DNA of 64,000 bases from Amycolatopsis benzoatilytica AK 16/65 (GTDB lineage Bacteria > Actinomycetota > Actinomycetes > Mycobacteriales > Pseudonocardiaceae): NCBI RefSeq assembly GCF_000383915.1, contig NZ_KB912942.1:1459953-1523952 (forward strand). Reading direction: 5' to 3'. Positions 19,281 through 28,418 of the stretch are shown piece by piece. A program made the translations under genes and the position numbers. Numbering within the stretch: the first letter of the stretch is position 1; each line of letters begins with the position of its first letter. Below the pieces are notes generated by a model. That model saw only the letters and a program-made list of their open reading frames with translations, ran no database searches and was not told the origin of the DNA.

Positions 19281-19942
19281 AGGAGCTGACCGGGCTGGGC
19301 CCGTTCTTCGCCGTCGAAACGCACGCGGCGGGGGAGCCTGCCGAGCCGTGGCGGCCGCTGTCCGAGGTGCTGGACGACGGCCCGGTTCTGCGCGATCGCG
19401 TGGCACGGAACCGGGCTTATCTCGGCGGCGACGTCGTCGAGGAGCGGGTCGCCGCGTCGATCGCGCATCTCGGGTTGGCGGCGCGGATCATTTCGCCCGC
19501 GCTGGGGCTTGCCGCGGCCGCCGGCGCGGTGCCGGACTATTCGGCGGCTTGGTGGCAGCCGAAGCTCGGCGGTGCGTTCCCGTTGTCGTTGCCGGAAGCT
19601 CCGCCGGTCAGCGACGACCTGGTCGGCGAGTTCGCCGACCGGGTGCTGCGCGGTCCGCTGGCTCGCCTGGATTCGGCGGTGGCCCGGTTTTCGGTGGCGG
19701 AAAACATTCGGCGGGGGAATGTGGCGTCCGCGCTCAACGGCGCGGTTGCCGTGCTTCGCGTGGAGCGTCCGCAGTGGACTGACCAGGTCGGTCGAATGGT
19801 TGCTGCACTGGAGGAACTGCCAGAGCTGGCCGGTGCGGCGACCAGGAAGAACGGTCAGTTCCGACGGCGCAGCTGCTGCCTGTTCTATCGCGTCGCGCCG
19901 GACCGGAACGGGCCGAAGTGCGGCGACTGCGTGCTCGTTTGA
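19277..19942 (+). CDS. FhuF-like (2Fe-2S) protein in the cobalt operon
   Basis: 221 aa from the GTG overlapping the cbtA stop. The last 22 residues contain the four-cysteine signature of the FhuF C-terminal [2Fe-2S] domain: Cys200, Cys201, Cys215 and Cys218 in a C-C-x13-C-x2-C arrangement (RSCCLFYR and KCGDCVL). FhuF proteins reduce ferric siderophores in the cytoplasm. The rest of the protein is helical, with AAARIISPALGLAAA-type stretches as in other FhuF relatives. Its position as third gene of a cobalamin-riboswitch operon is unexpected for an iron reductase. It may reduce a cobalt or corrinoid complex, or the iron link may be incidental. Confidence 0.82.
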   Translation: MKELTGLGPFFAVETHAAGEPAEPWRPLSEVLDDGPVLRDRVARNRAYLGGDVVEERVAASIAHLGLAARIISPALGLAAAAGAVPDYSAAWWQPKLGGAFPLSLPEAPPVSDDLVGEFADRVLRGPLARLDSAVARFSVAENIRRGNVASALNGAVAVLRVERPQWTDQVGRMVAALEELPELAGAATRKNGQFRRRSCCLFYRVAPDRNGPKCGDCVLV

Positions 19943-19982
19943 CGCCCCGGCCGGGTGAGGTGCTCGCCACGTCGACATAGTC

Positions 19983-20005
19983 GGACGTCCTACTTTAGGA
20001 TGTCC
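19983..20005. promoter_or_regulatory. Operator-like palindrome before the crotonase genes
   Basis: Inverted repeat GGACGTCCTA-CTT-TAGGATGTCC with one mismatch in ten bases, ending 34 bp before the GTG at 20040. Both halves carry a TAGGA-type element that may also form the -10 box. No local regulator gene is adjacent, so the cognate factor is encoded elsewhere. Confidence 0.5.
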
Positions 20006-20039
20006 GGGTAGTGACGGCCGCGAGGACGGAGCAGGACGC

Positions 20040-21080
20040 GTGGGGCTGAACGAGGTCGAGTTCGAGGTCCGGGCCGGCCTCGGCCGGATCACGCTGAACC
20101 GGCCGCGTGCGCTCAACGCGTTGAACCACCCGATGGTCCGGGCGATCGCGCAGCACCTCGAGCAATGGCGGGACGACTCGGAGGTGCGCGCCGTCGTGCT
20201 CGACGGGGCGGGCGAACGCGGCCTGTGCGCGGGCGGCGACATCCGGGCCATCTACGAGGATGCCCGTTCCGGTGGCGTCTCGTCACTGGACTTCTGGGCC
20301 GACGAATACCGGCTGAACGCGCTGATCAGCCGTTACCCGAAGCCGTACGTGGCGATCATGGACGGCATCGTGCTGGGCGGCGGCGTCGGAATTTCCGCGC
20401 ACGGCAGCCACCGCGTCGTCACCGACCGGTCCCGGGTCGCGATGCCGGAGACCGGCATCGGATTCGTGCCGGACGTCGGCGGAACCTGGCTGCTGTCGCA
20501 CGCGCCTGGCCAGCTCGGTACCCACGCCGCGCTCACCGCCGCTCAGCTGTCCGGAGCGGACGCGATCCACTGTGGACTCGCGGACCGCTATGTTCCCGCC
20601 GATCGGCTTCCGGAGCTCTACGCCGCGTTGGCGACCCGCACGCCGGACGAGGCGCTCGATCTGCTCGCCGAAAGTCCGCCGGCGAGCCGGTTGGCTGCCG
20701 AACGCGAGTGGATCGACTACTGCTACGCGCCCGACACCGTCGAGGAAATCCTCGTCCGGCTCCGCGACGGGGGAGACGCCGCGCTCGCGGCGGTCAAGGA
20801 GCTCGAAGGCAAATCGCCGACCTCGCTGAAAGTGACCCTCCGTGCGCTGCGGGCCGCGGCCGTGTTGCCGGACCTGGGAAACGCATTGGAGCAGGAGTAC
20901 CGGATCGCGCACCGGGCGTTCGCCTCGGCGGAATTCGCCGAGGGCGTGCGGGCGCAGATCATCGACAAGGACCGGTCGCCGCGCTGGTCTCCGTCCACGG
21001 TGGCGGAAGTCGGCGACGACCTGGTGGAGTCCTACTTCGCCGATCTCGGCGAGCACGAGCTGACCGGAGTGCGGAACTGA
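20040..21080 (+). CDS. 3-hydroxyisobutyryl-CoA hydrolase / enoyl-CoA hydratase family
   Basis: 346 aa crotonase-fold protein from a GTG start. It carries oxyanion-hole segments [19 protein letters not shown] and [20 protein letters not shown]. The pattern [20 protein letters not shown] and the C-terminal extension ([25 protein letters not shown]) are typical of 3-hydroxyisobutyryl-CoA hydrolase in valine catabolism, rather than of the shorter 260-aa hydratases. It would release 3-hydroxyisobutyrate from its CoA ester. The stop overlaps the start of the next crotonase by one base, so both are translated together. Confidence 0.88.
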   Translation: MGLNEVEFEVRAGLGRITLNRPRALNALNHPMVRAIAQHLEQWRDDSEVRAVVLDGAGERGLCAGGDIRAIYEDARSGGVSSLDFWADEYRLNALISRYPKPYVAIMDGIVLGGGVGISAHGSHRVVTDRSRVAMPETGIGFVPDVGGTWLLSHAPGQLGTHAALTAAQLSGADAIHCGLADRYVPADRLPELYAALATRTPDEALDLLAESPPASRLAAEREWIDYCYAPDTVEEILVRLRDGGDAALAAVKELEGKSPTSLKVTLRALRAAAVLPDLGNALEQEYRIAHRAFASAEFAEGVRAQIIDKDRSPRWSPSTVAEVGDDLVESYFADLGEHELTGVRN

Positions 21081-21853
21081 TGACCGAAACCATCGCTGTC
21101 GACCGGCCGGCCCCCCGGGTCGCCCGGATCACGCTCGACCGTCCCAAGGCGCTGAACGCGCTGAACCTGCAGACCATGCGCGAGGTCACCGACGCGGCCG
21201 CTGAGCTGGACCGGGCGGCGGACGTCGGCGCGATCGTGCTGACCGGCTCGGACCGGGCGTTCGCCGCAGGCGCGGACATCAAGGAAATGGCCCCGCGCAC
21301 CTACAGCGAGATGCACGCCGAAGACTGGTTCGCCGGCTGGGACGCGCTCACCCGGGTCCGCACGCCGCTGATCGCCGCGGTCGCCGGTTACGCGCTCGGC
21401 GGCGGCTGCGAGCTCGCGATGATGTGCGACCTGCTGATCGCCGCGGACAGCGCGAAGTTCGGGCAGCCCGAGATCACCCTCGGCGTCATCCCGGGCATGG
21501 GCGGTTCGCAGCGGCTGACCCGTGCGATCGGCAAGGCGAAGGCGATGGACCTGATCCTCACCGGCCGGACCATCGATGCCGTCGAGGCCGAGCGCACCGG
21601 CCTGGTGTCGAGGGTCGTGCCCGCGGACGATCTGGCCGCTGAGGCGGTCGCGGTGGCGGAGAAGATCGGCTCGATGTCCTTGGTGGCCGCGACGGCCGCG
21701 AAGGAGGCGGTGAACCGGGTGTTCGAGTCCACGTTGGCCGAAGGCGTCCGGTTCGAACGCCGGGTATTCCACGCGCTGTTCGCGACCGCCGACCAGAAGG
21801 AAGGAATGGCCGCGTTCGCGGAGAAGCGGCCGCCGGAGTTCAAACACTCCTGA
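21080..21853 (+). CDS. Enoyl-CoA hydratase
   Basis: 257 aa, a standard length for enoyl-CoA hydratase. Oxyanion motifs [12 protein letters not shown] and [16 protein letters not shown] are followed by the two catalytic glutamates in [10 protein letters not shown] and [19 protein letters not shown]. The latter is the FadB/EchA8-like form active on short-chain enoyl-CoA. Its ATG shares a base with the upstream stop. Together the pair could catalyse methacrylyl-CoA hydration followed by hydrolysis in valine degradation; that pathway assignment is inference from the pairing. Confidence 0.92.
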   Translation: MTETIAVDRPAPRVARITLDRPKALNALNLQTMREVTDAAAELDRAADVGAIVLTGSDRAFAAGADIKEMAPRTYSEMHAEDWFAGWDALTRVRTPLIAAVAGYALGGGCELAMMCDLLIAADSAKFGQPEITLGVIPGMGGSQRLTRAIGKAKAMDLILTGRTIDAVEAERTGLVSRVVPADDLAAEAVAVAEKIGSMSLVAATAAKEAVNRVFESTLAEGVRFERRVFHALFATADQKEGMAAFAEKRPPEFKHS

Positions 21854-21909
21854 CATGCGTTCGAGACCTGAGCGGGGAACACTCGGGGAGAGACCGCCGG
21901 GAGGATGCC

Positions 21910-22128
21910 ATGCCCAGGTATCGGAATTATTGGACGTACAGCGCTGCGCTGGGCGTCGCGTGGGCGCTGGCCTTTCTGCTCATCTCGCTGCTTCGGGGCA
22001 GTCATGCGGCACAGGCCGCGCTGCCCGTCTTCGGCGGCTTCTGCATCGGCTGGGTGAGCACGACCATCGCGCGGTACGTGTACCCGCCGCCGAAGCAGTG
22101 GCGGCGCGAGGCTGGTCCCGCTCGCTGA
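21910..22128 (+). CDS. Small two-helix membrane protein, function unknown
   Basis: 72 aa, starting at an ATG with GGGAGGATGCC upstream. Two hydrophobic helices are visible (ALGVAWALAFLLISLL and AALPVFGGFCIGWVSTTIA) joined by a short polar turn, then a basic proline-containing tail. I recognise no family. It lies between the enoyl-CoA hydratase and ctpE on the same strand. Confidence 0.65.
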   Translation: MPRYRNYWTYSAALGVAWALAFLLISLLRGSHAAQAALPVFGGFCIGWVSTTIARYVYPPPKQWRREAGPAR

Positions 22129-22338
22129 CCAGGCGGTTGCCGTGGTCCGCGGCTGCTTCGACGCGGAACTGTGAACTACCTCTCGTTTCGCTTAAAACGG
22201 GCAAACCGTGCAGCCCTGAGATCTTGGTTGACCAGCGCCGATCACCCGAACGGGCGGACCCGCCGGGGTCCGCCGAGCCGCGGAACAGCCTGGATTCTGC
22301 GTAAAGTCGGCCCTATGCCAGGGGAAGAGGGCCTGCTC

Positions 22339-24708
22339 ATGCAGGACAGCGCGCGCGGGCTCACCGCGGCCGAAGTGGCCGAGCGGGTCGCCGCCGGGCG
22401 CACCAACGACGTTCCGTCGCGCACCAGCCGCAGCGCGTGGGAGATCGTCCGATCCAATGTCTTCACCCGGATCAACGCGATCTTCGCGGTGCTCGCGGTG
22501 ATCATCTTCTCCACTGGCTACCTGCTGGACGGCCTGTTCGCCGGTGTGATCATCGCCAACAGCGCGGTCGGCATCGTCCAGGAGCTGCGCGCCAAGCGGA
22601 CGCTGGACCGGCTGGCGATCGTCGGCCAGGTGCGGCCGCGGGTGCGCCGCGACGGAACCAGCGCGGAGCTGGCTCCGGAAGAGGTCGTCGCCGACGACGT
22701 GATCGAGATCGGGCCGGGCGACCAGGTGGTGGTCGACGGCTCGGTGCTCGCCGCGGAGGCGCTCGAAGTCGACGAGTCGCTGCTCACCGGCGAATCGGAC
22801 CCGGTCGTGAAGCACCCTGGCGACCCGATCATGTCCGGCAGCTTCGTGGTGGCCGGCAGCGGCGCGTACCGGGCGACGAAGGTCGGCTCGGAGGCGTACG
22901 CGGCGAAGCTCGCCGAAGAGGCCGGCCGGTTCACTCTGGTCGACTCCGAGCTGCGGAGCGGGATCAACAAGATCCTGAAGGTCATCACCTACCTGCTGAT
23001 CCCGGCCGGTGCGCTCTCCATTTACAACCAGCTGTCCGGGTCGCAGGCGTTGCCTGCCGCGCTGCGCGGGATGGTGGCGGCGCTGGTGCCGATGGTGCCG
23101 GAGGGCCTGATCCTGCTGACGTCGGTCGCGTTCGCGGTCGGCGTGGTCCGGCTCGGCCGGCGGCAATGCCTGGTCAACGAGCTGCCCGCGATCGAGGGCC
23201 TGGCCCGGGTGGACGTCGTCTGCGCGGACAAGACCGGCACGCTCACCGAGAACACCATGCGGCTGTCCGAGCTGCGCCGGCTCGAAGACGGGGGAGAAGC
23301 GGCGGAAACCGTGCTGGCCGCGCTCGCCGCCGCCGACCCGCGGCCGAACGCGAGCCTGGAAGCGATCGCCGAGGGCTGCCCGGCCGCGCCGGGCTGGACG
23401 CCGACCGCGGTCGTGCCGTTTTCGTCGGCGCGCAAGTGGAGCGGCGCGGCGTTCGGCGAGCACGGCGACTGGGTGCTCGGCGCGCCGGACGTGCTGCTGG
23501 CGCCGGATTCGGCGCAACGCGCGGAAGCCGAGCGGATCGGCGCGCAGGGTCTGCGGGTACTGCTGCTCGGCCGCGCGGCGCACGCGGTCGACGCGCCGGA
23601 CGGTCCGGGCGAGGTCACTCCGGTCGCGTTGGCGGTGCTGGAGCAGAAGATCCGCGGCGACGCGCGGGAGACACTGGACTACTTCGCCGCACAGGGCGTC
23701 GCGGTGAAGCTGATCTCCGGCGACAACGCCGTCTCGGTCGGCGGCGTCGCCCGCGCTCTCGCGCTGCCCGGCGGGGAGGCCCCGGTGGATGCGCGGACGC
23801 TGTCGGAAGACCCGGAGAAGCTGGCCGACCAGCTGGAGAGCACCGCGGTGTTCGGACGCGCGACCCCGGCGCAGAAGCGCGCGATGGTCGCCGCCCTGCA
23901 GGCCCGCGGCCACACCGTCGCGATGACCGGGGACGGCGTCAACGACGTGCTCGCGCTCAAGGACTCCGACGTCGGCGTCGCGATGGGGGCGGGCAGCCCG
24001 GCGACCCGCTCCGTCGCGCAGATCGTGTTGCTGGACAACGCTTTCGCCACGCTGCCCTACGTCGTCGGCGAGGGCCGCCGGGTGATCGGCAACATCGAAC
24101 GCGTCGCGAACCTGTTCCTCACCAAGACGGTGTACTCGGTGCTGCTGGCGCTGATCGTCGGCATCCCCGGGCTGATCGGCCTGGACGCGATGCCGTACCC
24201 GTTCCTGCCTCGGCACGTCACGATCGTCGGCTGGTTCACCATCGGCCTGCCCGCGTTCGTGCTTTCGCTCGCCCCCAACAACGACCGCGCCCGCGGCGGG
24301 TTCGTCGGACGGGTGCTGCGGATGGCAGTCCCGGCCGGCGTCGTGATCGGCGCCGCGTCGTTCGTTTCCTATCTCCTGGTCCATCCCGGCCGGGAAACCA
24401 CCGACGCGGCGCAAGTGCAGGCGAGCACCACCGCGCTGATCACGCTGATGATCCTGGCGCTGTGGGTGCTGGCGGTGGTCGCCCGGCCCTACACCTGGTG
24501 GAAGGCCGCGCTGGTCGGGACGATGGGGGTGGTCTCCGCGCTGATGTTCGTGCTGCCGTGGACGCGTGAGCTGTTCCAGCTGGACCCGAGCAACACCCAG
24601 CACACCCTCAGCGCGCTGGCGTGCGCGGCGGTCGGCGTGGTGCTGATCGAGATCGGGCGCTGGATCGGGAACCGGGTGGGGACGCGGAAGTCACCCGTCG
24701 GCCGGTAG
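22339..24708 (+). CDS. ctpE: CtpE-type P-type ATPase (calcium/cation transporter)
   Basis: 789 aa from the ATG at 22339, chosen because GGGGAAGAGG lies just upstream; an ATG at 22315 would add eight residues. Visible P-type features: actuator LLTGESDP (about residue 150), [11 protein letters not shown] in M4, phosphorylation site [11 protein letters not shown] (Asp297), KWSG nucleotide-domain region, and hinge [22 protein letters not shown] (about 530). Much of the sequence closely follows my memory of Mycobacterium tuberculosis CtpE, including [17 protein letters not shown] and [21 protein letters not shown]. CtpE has been linked to calcium uptake and cell-envelope homeostasis. The 3' end overlaps a convergent DUF1918 gene by 18 bp. 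Confidence 0.92.
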   Translation: MQDSARGLTAAEVAERVAAGRTNDVPSRTSRSAWEIVRSNVFTRINAIFAVLAVIIFSTGYLLDGLFAGVIIANSAVGIVQELRAKRTLDRLAIVGQVRPRVRRDGTSAELAPEEVVADDVIEIGPGDQVVVDGSVLAAEALEVDESLLTGESDPVVKHPGDPIMSGSFVVAGSGAYRATKVGSEAYAAKLAEEAGRFTLVDSELRSGINKILKVITYLLIPAGALSIYNQLSGSQALPAALRGMVAALVPMVPEGLILLTSVAFAVGVVRLGRRQCLVNELPAIEGLARVDVVCADKTGTLTENTMRLSELRRLEDGGEAAETVLAALAAADPRPNASLEAIAEGCPAAPGWTPTAVVPFSSARKWSGAAFGEHGDWVLGAPDVLLAPDSAQRAEAERIGAQGLRVLLLGRAAHAVDAPDGPGEVTPVALAVLEQKIRGDARETLDYFAAQGVAVKLISGDNAVSVGGVARALALPGGEAPVDARTLSEDPEKLADQLESTAVFGRATPAQKRAMVAALQARGHTVAMTGDGVNDVLALKDSDVGVAMGAGSPATRSVAQIVLLDNAFATLPYVVGEGRRVIGNIERVANLFLTKTVYSVLLALIVGIPGLIGLDAMPYPFLPRHVTIVGWFTIGLPAFVLSLAPNNDRARGGFVGRVLRMAVPAGVVIGAASFVSYLLVHPGRETTDAAQVQASTTALITLMILALWVLAVVARPYTWWKAALVGTMGVVSALMFVLPWTRELFQLDPSNTQHTLSALACAAVGVVLIEIGRWIGNRVGTRKSPVGR

Positions 24709-24960
24709 GTGCTGCCGCAGCGCCCCGAGCCCCTCGACCCGCTCCCGGTCGTGCGCGTCCTGCGCGGACAGCTCCGCGTCGGTGAGCACGATCGCATCCG
24801 GGCCGGGGAAGACTGTCGACTCGTGGTCCGCGCCCTGCCAATGCACGGTGAACGGGGGTGCGCCGTCCGGCGTGCCGACCGCCACGATGCGGCCCCGGTG
24901 CTCCGGAACGTCTACCTGGTTGCCTTTCACGACCAGCCAGTCTCCGCGGTGTGCGTGCAT
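24691..24960 (-). CDS. DUF1918 domain-containing protein
   Basis: 89 aa with the DUF1918 pattern [25 protein letters not shown] near the start and [22 protein letters not shown] in the middle. These small beta-barrel-like proteins are common in actinobacteria and have no assigned function. The ATG at 24960 has a GAGGAA site. Its last 18 bases are antisense to the end of ctpE. Confidence 0.88.
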   Translation of the reverse strand: MHAHRGDWLVVKGNQVDVPEHRGRIVAVGTPDGAPPFTVHWQGADHESTVFPGPDAIVLTDAELSAQDAHDRERVEGLGALRQHLPADG

Positions 24961-25278
24961 GGTTCCTCCTCACGTCGGCCTTTCGTCCGGAGCGATACCT
25001 CGCCAGGCCGGCCGCGAAACCTCGAAGCGCCGGGCGTCGGGTCTGCGGAAAACGGCGCGGGTTTGAACGGCGCCAGCATGGGATGCCCGATGCGGCCGGG
25101 AGCCAGCCCGGCTTCCGCTCCGGATCGCACCGGGTAACGGACGCCGCGGCCGAATCGTTGCCGGGTGGGAAAGGCATCACCCGCCTGGCGTAGCGCGAGC
25201 AAGCCGGAGAACACCTAGGCTATTGCGCAGCCCCGGACCCTGGCGACGGAATTTGTTGCAGCCAGAGGGGATCCGCCG
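24961..25278. other. Intergenic stretch without a recognised gene
   Basis: About 320 bp upstream of the DUF1918 gene. Several short open frames cross it on both strands, but none has a ribosome-binding site with protein-like composition. It should hold the DUF1918 promoter (reading left) and that of the small ORF at 25279. I see no convincing hairpin or repeat. Confidence 0.5.
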
Positions 25279-25458
25279 ATGATGACCAATCCTGGGAAGT
25301 TCGGTCCCGTTGAGGGCGAAGGGCTGGGTGCCGAGCCGCCCGACCGGCAGTGGCCGCTTGGGGACGGGCCGGGAGCCGGCAAGCGGGCCGGTCGCCCGTG
25401 CGGGATTCCGGCGCAACGCACTCGTTCGGAAGCCGCCCGCCGGGACCGCGACCTCTAG
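25279..25458 (+). CDS. Possible small charged protein
   Basis: 59 aa open frame starting with two consecutive ATG codons after AGAGGGGATCC, so it has a plausible ribosome-binding site. The product is rich in Gly, Pro, Arg and Glu (MTNPGKFGPVEGEG at the start, a basic RTRSEAARRDRDL tail) and looks disordered. No family is recognised, and it may be non-coding. Confidence 0.35.
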   Translation: MMTNPGKFGPVEGEGLGAEPPDRQWPLGDGPGAGKRAGRPCGIPAQRTRSEAARRDRDL

Positions 25459-25555
25459 TGCCGCGGTTTTTCGTTCAGCTGCGGGAAGAGGCGCAGCGCA
25501 CGAAAGCCCTGTTCCGGGGGAATTCGGTGGAGTGCCGAGCAGATCGGAGTGCGTG

Positions 25556-25831
25556 GTGGAAGCGAGTCTCGACGACGATTTCCCGGTTGGCTGGGTGCTG
25601 ACCTACCGGTCGCGCCGAAATCCGGCGGGGTGCTCGGCCGGGGTGGTCTGCGGGCCGCCGGAGCACGACGAGGTGACCGGTGCCCGGACCACCCCGCTCG
25701 CCCCGCTGGACAGCTCCTCCGGCTCGCTGGTCTGGGTGGCCGACGGCGAGGTCCTCGGCATCGGGCCGCGTCCGGAGCCGAGACTGTCTACTGTGGACAG
25801 TGTGGCGAGGATAGTGGCGAAGCGGCGGTAG
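25556..25831 (+). CDS. Small hypothetical protein
   Basis: 91 aa from the GTG at 25556, the second of two adjacent GTG codons, with GGAG five to six bases upstream. The product begins VEASLDDDFPVGWVLTYRSRRNPAG and contains a beta-rich centre (SSGSLVWVADGEVLGIG). Serine and threonine near the end use rare TCT-ACT codons inside a palindrome (25789-25800). The family is unknown. Two strong hairpins follow the stop, supporting a transcribed gene. Confidence 0.5.
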   Translation: MEASLDDDFPVGWVLTYRSRRNPAGCSAGVVCGPPEHDEVTGARTTPLAPLDSSSGSLVWVADGEVLGIGPRPEPRLSTVDSVARIVAKRR

Positions 25832-25880
25832 CGAACCAGGTCTCGGTCCGTTGCGGACCGATGCGAGGAGGGGGAGGCCG

Positions 25881-25917
25881 CGCCGGTCCGATGTGGAATG
25901 TCCGCATCGGACCGGCG
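25881..25917. terminator. Strong hairpin, 13-bp perfect stem
   Basis: CGCCGGTCCGATG at 25881-25893 pairs exactly with CATCGGACCGGCG at 25905-25917 around an 11-nt loop. It lies 50 bp after the stop at 25831 in a convergent region. There is no U-tract, as is usual for actinomycete terminators. Confidence 0.75.
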
Positions 25918-25921
25918 CGGG

Positions 25922-25959
25922 GCCGGGCAGCCGTGCCGGTCACGGCGCGGCTGCCCGGC
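25922..25959. terminator. Second strong hairpin, 12-bp perfect stem
   Basis: GCCGGGCAGCCG at 25922-25933 pairs exactly with CGGCTGCCCGGC at 25948-25959 (loop 14 nt), only four bases after the previous hairpin. With repeat copy R5 50 bp further on, three strong stem-loops separate the two convergent genes. Confidence 0.75.
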
Positions 25960-26008
25960 AGTCTTGGCGGGTGTCTCATTTGGTGTAGTTGCCAGGGCGT
26001 GCGGTTCT

Positions 26009-26063
26009 GTCCGTGAAGGGCCCCTTGAGGGAATCCAAGTCCGGTAAGGGGCCCTTCACGGAC
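26009..26063. repeat. Intergenic palindromic repeat, copy R5
   Basis: The arms run from GTCCGTGAAGGGCC to GGGGCCCTTCACGGAC around GAATCCAAGTCCGG. It lies upstream of the dapA-like stop in a convergent interval already holding two hairpins. Confidence 0.92.
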
Positions 26064-26137
26064 ATCCGAAGGCTGATCCCGGCACCTCGCCCGCTGAGAC
26101 ACACGCTTGGGCCGCGTTGCCGCGGGTTTCGCACTCC

Positions 26138-27016
26138 TCAGGCCGCCGCCGCGAGCACGTCGGTCAACCGTCGCAGATCCGCCGCCGGCGATTCGAGCAG
26201 CGGCCGTCGCACCGTCGCGTGCGGGATGATCCCCAGGCGGGCCAGCGCGGCCTTCGCCATGATCGCACCCTGCGACGTCCGCAGGACGGCGTCGGTCAGC
26301 GGCAACAGCGCGGTCTGGATCGCTTGTGCGCCTTCAAGATCGCCTGCCCGGACCGCGTCGATCAGGTCTCGGTTCCGGTCCGCGGCGATGTTGCCGACGA
26401 CGCTGACCACGCCCGCAGCGCCGCAGGCGAGATACGGCAGGTTCAATTCATCGATGCCGCAGTAGTAGGCCAGCGAAGTCCGGGCCATGACCGTCATCGC
26501 TTCGAACAGGTCGCCCTTCGCGTCCTTCACCGCACGGATGCGTGGGTGCGCGGCCAGCTCGATCAACGTGGCCGCGGTCATCGCGGTGCCGGTTCGGGCC
26601 GGGACGTCGTAAAGCATCACCGGGAGTCCGGTCGCGTCGGCTACCGCCGCGCAGTGCTCGACGATCCCGGCTTGCGTTGGCTTGGAGTAGTACGGGCAGA
26701 CGAGCAGCAGCGCGTCCGCGCCGGCGGCTTCGGCTTCGCGGGCCCGGCGGACGCTGGCGGCGGTGTCATAGCTGCCGACTCCGGCGATCACCCGCGCCCG
26801 GCCGCTCGCGCCGGCGGCGACCATGCGGACCAGGTCAGCGGCCTCGACGTCGGTCAGCGTGGGTGACTCGCCGGTGGTGCCGCCGACGACCAGGCCGTCG
26901 CAGCTGGTGGCCAGCAGGTGGTCGACCAGCCCGGCGACGCCCGGTTGGCTGATCGCGAAATCGGGTTCCATCGGGGTCGCCATGGCGACCAGGTTGCTGC
27001 CGAAGAGGTCGTTCAT
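26138..27016 (-). CDS. DapA-family aldolase/lyase (4-hydroxy-tetrahydrodipicolinate synthase-like)
   Basis: 292 aa from the ATG at 27016. All class I aldolase residues of the family are present: GGTTGESPTL (Thr47, Thr48), a tyrosine pair CPYYSKP (about 109-110), YDVPARTG (Tyr136) and the Schiff-base Lys164 in RAVKDAKGDL. Pyruvate is therefore the likely donor. True DapA has YNVPSRTG, and this change plus an adjacent LysR regulator suggest either a second dihydrodipicolinate synthase or a relative acting on another 2-keto acid. Genes for lysine synthesis are not nearby. Dedicated control by the divergent LysR is probable. Confidence 0.85.
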   Translation of the reverse strand: MNDLFGSNLVAMATPMEPDFAISQPGVAGLVDHLLATSCDGLVVGGTTGESPTLTDVEAADLVRMVAAGASGRARVIAGVGSYDTAASVRRAREAEAAGADALLLVCPYYSKPTQAGIVEHCAAVADATGLPVMLYDVPARTGTAMTAATLIELAAHPRIRAVKDAKGDLFEAMTVMARTSLAYYCGIDELNLPYLACGAAGVVSVVGNIAADRNRDLIDAVRAGDLEGAQAIQTALLPLTDAVLRTSQGAIMAKAALARLGIIPHATVRRPLLESPAADLRRLTDVLAAAA

Positions 27017-27052
27017 GCCTCGATCCTGTCGCCGCCGCAATGGTGCGGTCCA

Positions 27053-27086
27053 GCGATGCTTTCTTGCCGGTATTGCGTAGCATCGC
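27053..27086. promoter_or_regulatory. LysR operator candidate, dapA-like/LysR divergent region
   Basis: Perfect 8-bp arms GCGATGCT (27053-27060) and AGCATCGC (27079-27086) separated by 18 bp, filling the 73-bp gap between two divergent genes. The right arm ends three bases before the LysR ATG. Pairing with the LysR protein is inferred. Confidence 0.55.
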
Positions 27087-27089
27087 TTG

Positions 27090-27977
27090 ATGATCGAAGT
27101 CGGCGCGCTGCGGGCGCTGCAGTCGGTGGCCGCACTGGGGACGCTGGCGCGGGCGGCCGAGGAACTCGGGTTCACGTCGTCGGCGGTCTCGCAGCAGATC
27201 AAGCGGCTCGAACGCCAGGTCGGCGCGGCGGTGCTCGCGCCGGCCGGTCGCGGTGTCGTGCTGACTCCCGCCGGACAGGCGCTGGTCGACTCGGCACCGG
27301 AGGTGTTCCAGGCGCTGGAGCGCTGCGCCGAGGCCGCCCAGTCGGTCGCGGACGGCGCACCGCGCGGCTCGGTCCGGCTGGTCGGCTTTTCGACGGCGAT
27401 CCGGGGGCTGCTCGCGCCGATCGTCCCGCGGCTGTCCACGAGCTGTCCGGACCTGTCCCTGCGCATCACCGAGCAGGACCCGGACCAAGCCGTCCGCAGC
27501 GTCGACGCGGGCACCGCCGACCTGGCGCTCGTCCACGACGTCGACGGGCTGCCCGCCCCGCTGCCGCCGTCGCTGACCCGCCGCCACCTGCACACCGATC
27601 GCGGCGACGTCGTCATGCACCGGACTCATCCGCTCGCCCAGGCCGCCGCGCCGCTGCGGATCGCCGACCTCGCCCGGCACGCGTGGGCGGCGAGCCCGCC
27701 CGGCACGGTCTGCCACCAGTGGTTCCGGAGGCTCTTCGCGGGCGCGGCGGACGAACCCGACGTGCGACATCTGGTGGACGACTTCTCCACGCAGCTGTCA
27801 CTGGTCGCCTCGGGCGAGGTCGTCGCGCTGATTCCCCGGCTGGCCCGTCCGCCGCTGGCCGAAGGGCTGGTCGCCCGGCCGCTGCACCGGCCGCCGAAGC
27901 GCGAGGTCCACGCGGTGTGGCGGCGCAGCGCGGACGGCAGCCCGGCGATCCGGGCGGTGCTGACGGAACTCGGCTAG
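27090..27977 (+). CDS. LysR family transcriptional regulator
   Basis: 295 aa from the ATG at 27090; a TTG one codon upstream is also open. The helix-turn-helix is MIEVGALRALQSVAALGTLARAAEELGFTSSAVSQQIKRLERQVG (residues 1-45), followed by a LysR substrate-binding domain (SVRLVGFSTAIRGLLAPIVP, about 92 onward). It is divergent from the DapA-like gene across a clean palindrome and probably controls it. Confidence 0.9.
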   Translation: MIEVGALRALQSVAALGTLARAAEELGFTSSAVSQQIKRLERQVGAAVLAPAGRGVVLTPAGQALVDSAPEVFQALERCAEAAQSVADGAPRGSVRLVGFSTAIRGLLAPIVPRLSTSCPDLSLRITEQDPDQAVRSVDAGTADLALVHDVDGLPAPLPPSLTRRHLHTDRGDVVMHRTHPLAQAAAPLRIADLARHAWAASPPGTVCHQWFRRLFAGAADEPDVRHLVDDFSTQLSLVASGEVVALIPRLARPPLAEGLVARPLHRPPKREVHAVWRRSADGSPAIRAVLTELG

Positions 27978-28090
27978 TTCCCGGTGAGTGCGATGTCTGT
28001 GCTCAGCGTTGTTGTCGACGAGCTTCTGGATGCGGGTTTGGACGAGACGGACCTTGGCCCCGGTGACGCCCCCCCGATGCGGCGAACCAG

Positions 28091-28144
28091 GTCCGTGAGG
28101 GGCCCCTTGAGGGAATCTGATTCCCTCAAGGGGCCCCTCACGGC
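28091..28144. repeat. Intergenic palindromic repeat, copy R6 (perfect)
   Basis: The best copy: 24-bp arms that are exact reverse complements (28093-28116 and 28120-28143) around the loop CTG. Arm elements in order are CCGTGAGG, GGCCCC, TTGAGGGAAT. It lies in the 440-bp interval between the LysR stop and the PadR start, both on the + strand. The rest of that interval shows no gene apart from the PadR promoter at its right end. Confidence 0.95.
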
Positions 28145-28342
28145 AGTCCGCCGTCAAGCGGACAGGAATCACGCGACCCTAGTTGCGGACGAGGGGAGGG
28201 CGGGTAAGGCCGCCAGGCCGCCGCCCGCCCCGATCCGGTCCTCGGAACGGCTCGAACGGGGGCAACCCGGCCACCACCTCGGCGGACCCTCCGATTCTCG
28301 GTAAGAATCCTCTGACCTGGGAAGACAGCCTATTCTCTAGTG

Positions 28343-28376
28343 GTATACACACGAGGTATACGCCTGCTGTATAGTG
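28343..28376 (+). promoter_or_regulatory. PadR promoter/operator with repeated GTATAC
   Basis: GTATAC occurs at 28343-28348 and 28356-28361, 13 bp apart, followed by GTATAGT near 28369-28375, which could be the -10 box. GTATAC is self-complementary, so the pair forms a larger palindrome suited to a PadR dimer. A strong AAGGAGG site precedes the PadR ATG. Confidence 0.55.
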
Positions 28377-28418
28377 ATCTTCACCCCCGGATAACGGGGT
28401 CAAGGAGGGAACAAGGGG

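Noticed and set aside
22192..24603. 803-aa frame antisense to ctpE
   Set aside because: The product is Arg/His/Gln-rich with no motif, while ctpE on the other strand shows every P-type ATPase motif.
27984..28304. Short frames between LysR and PadR
   Set aside because: They cross the perfect palindrome R6 and have no protein-like sequence.
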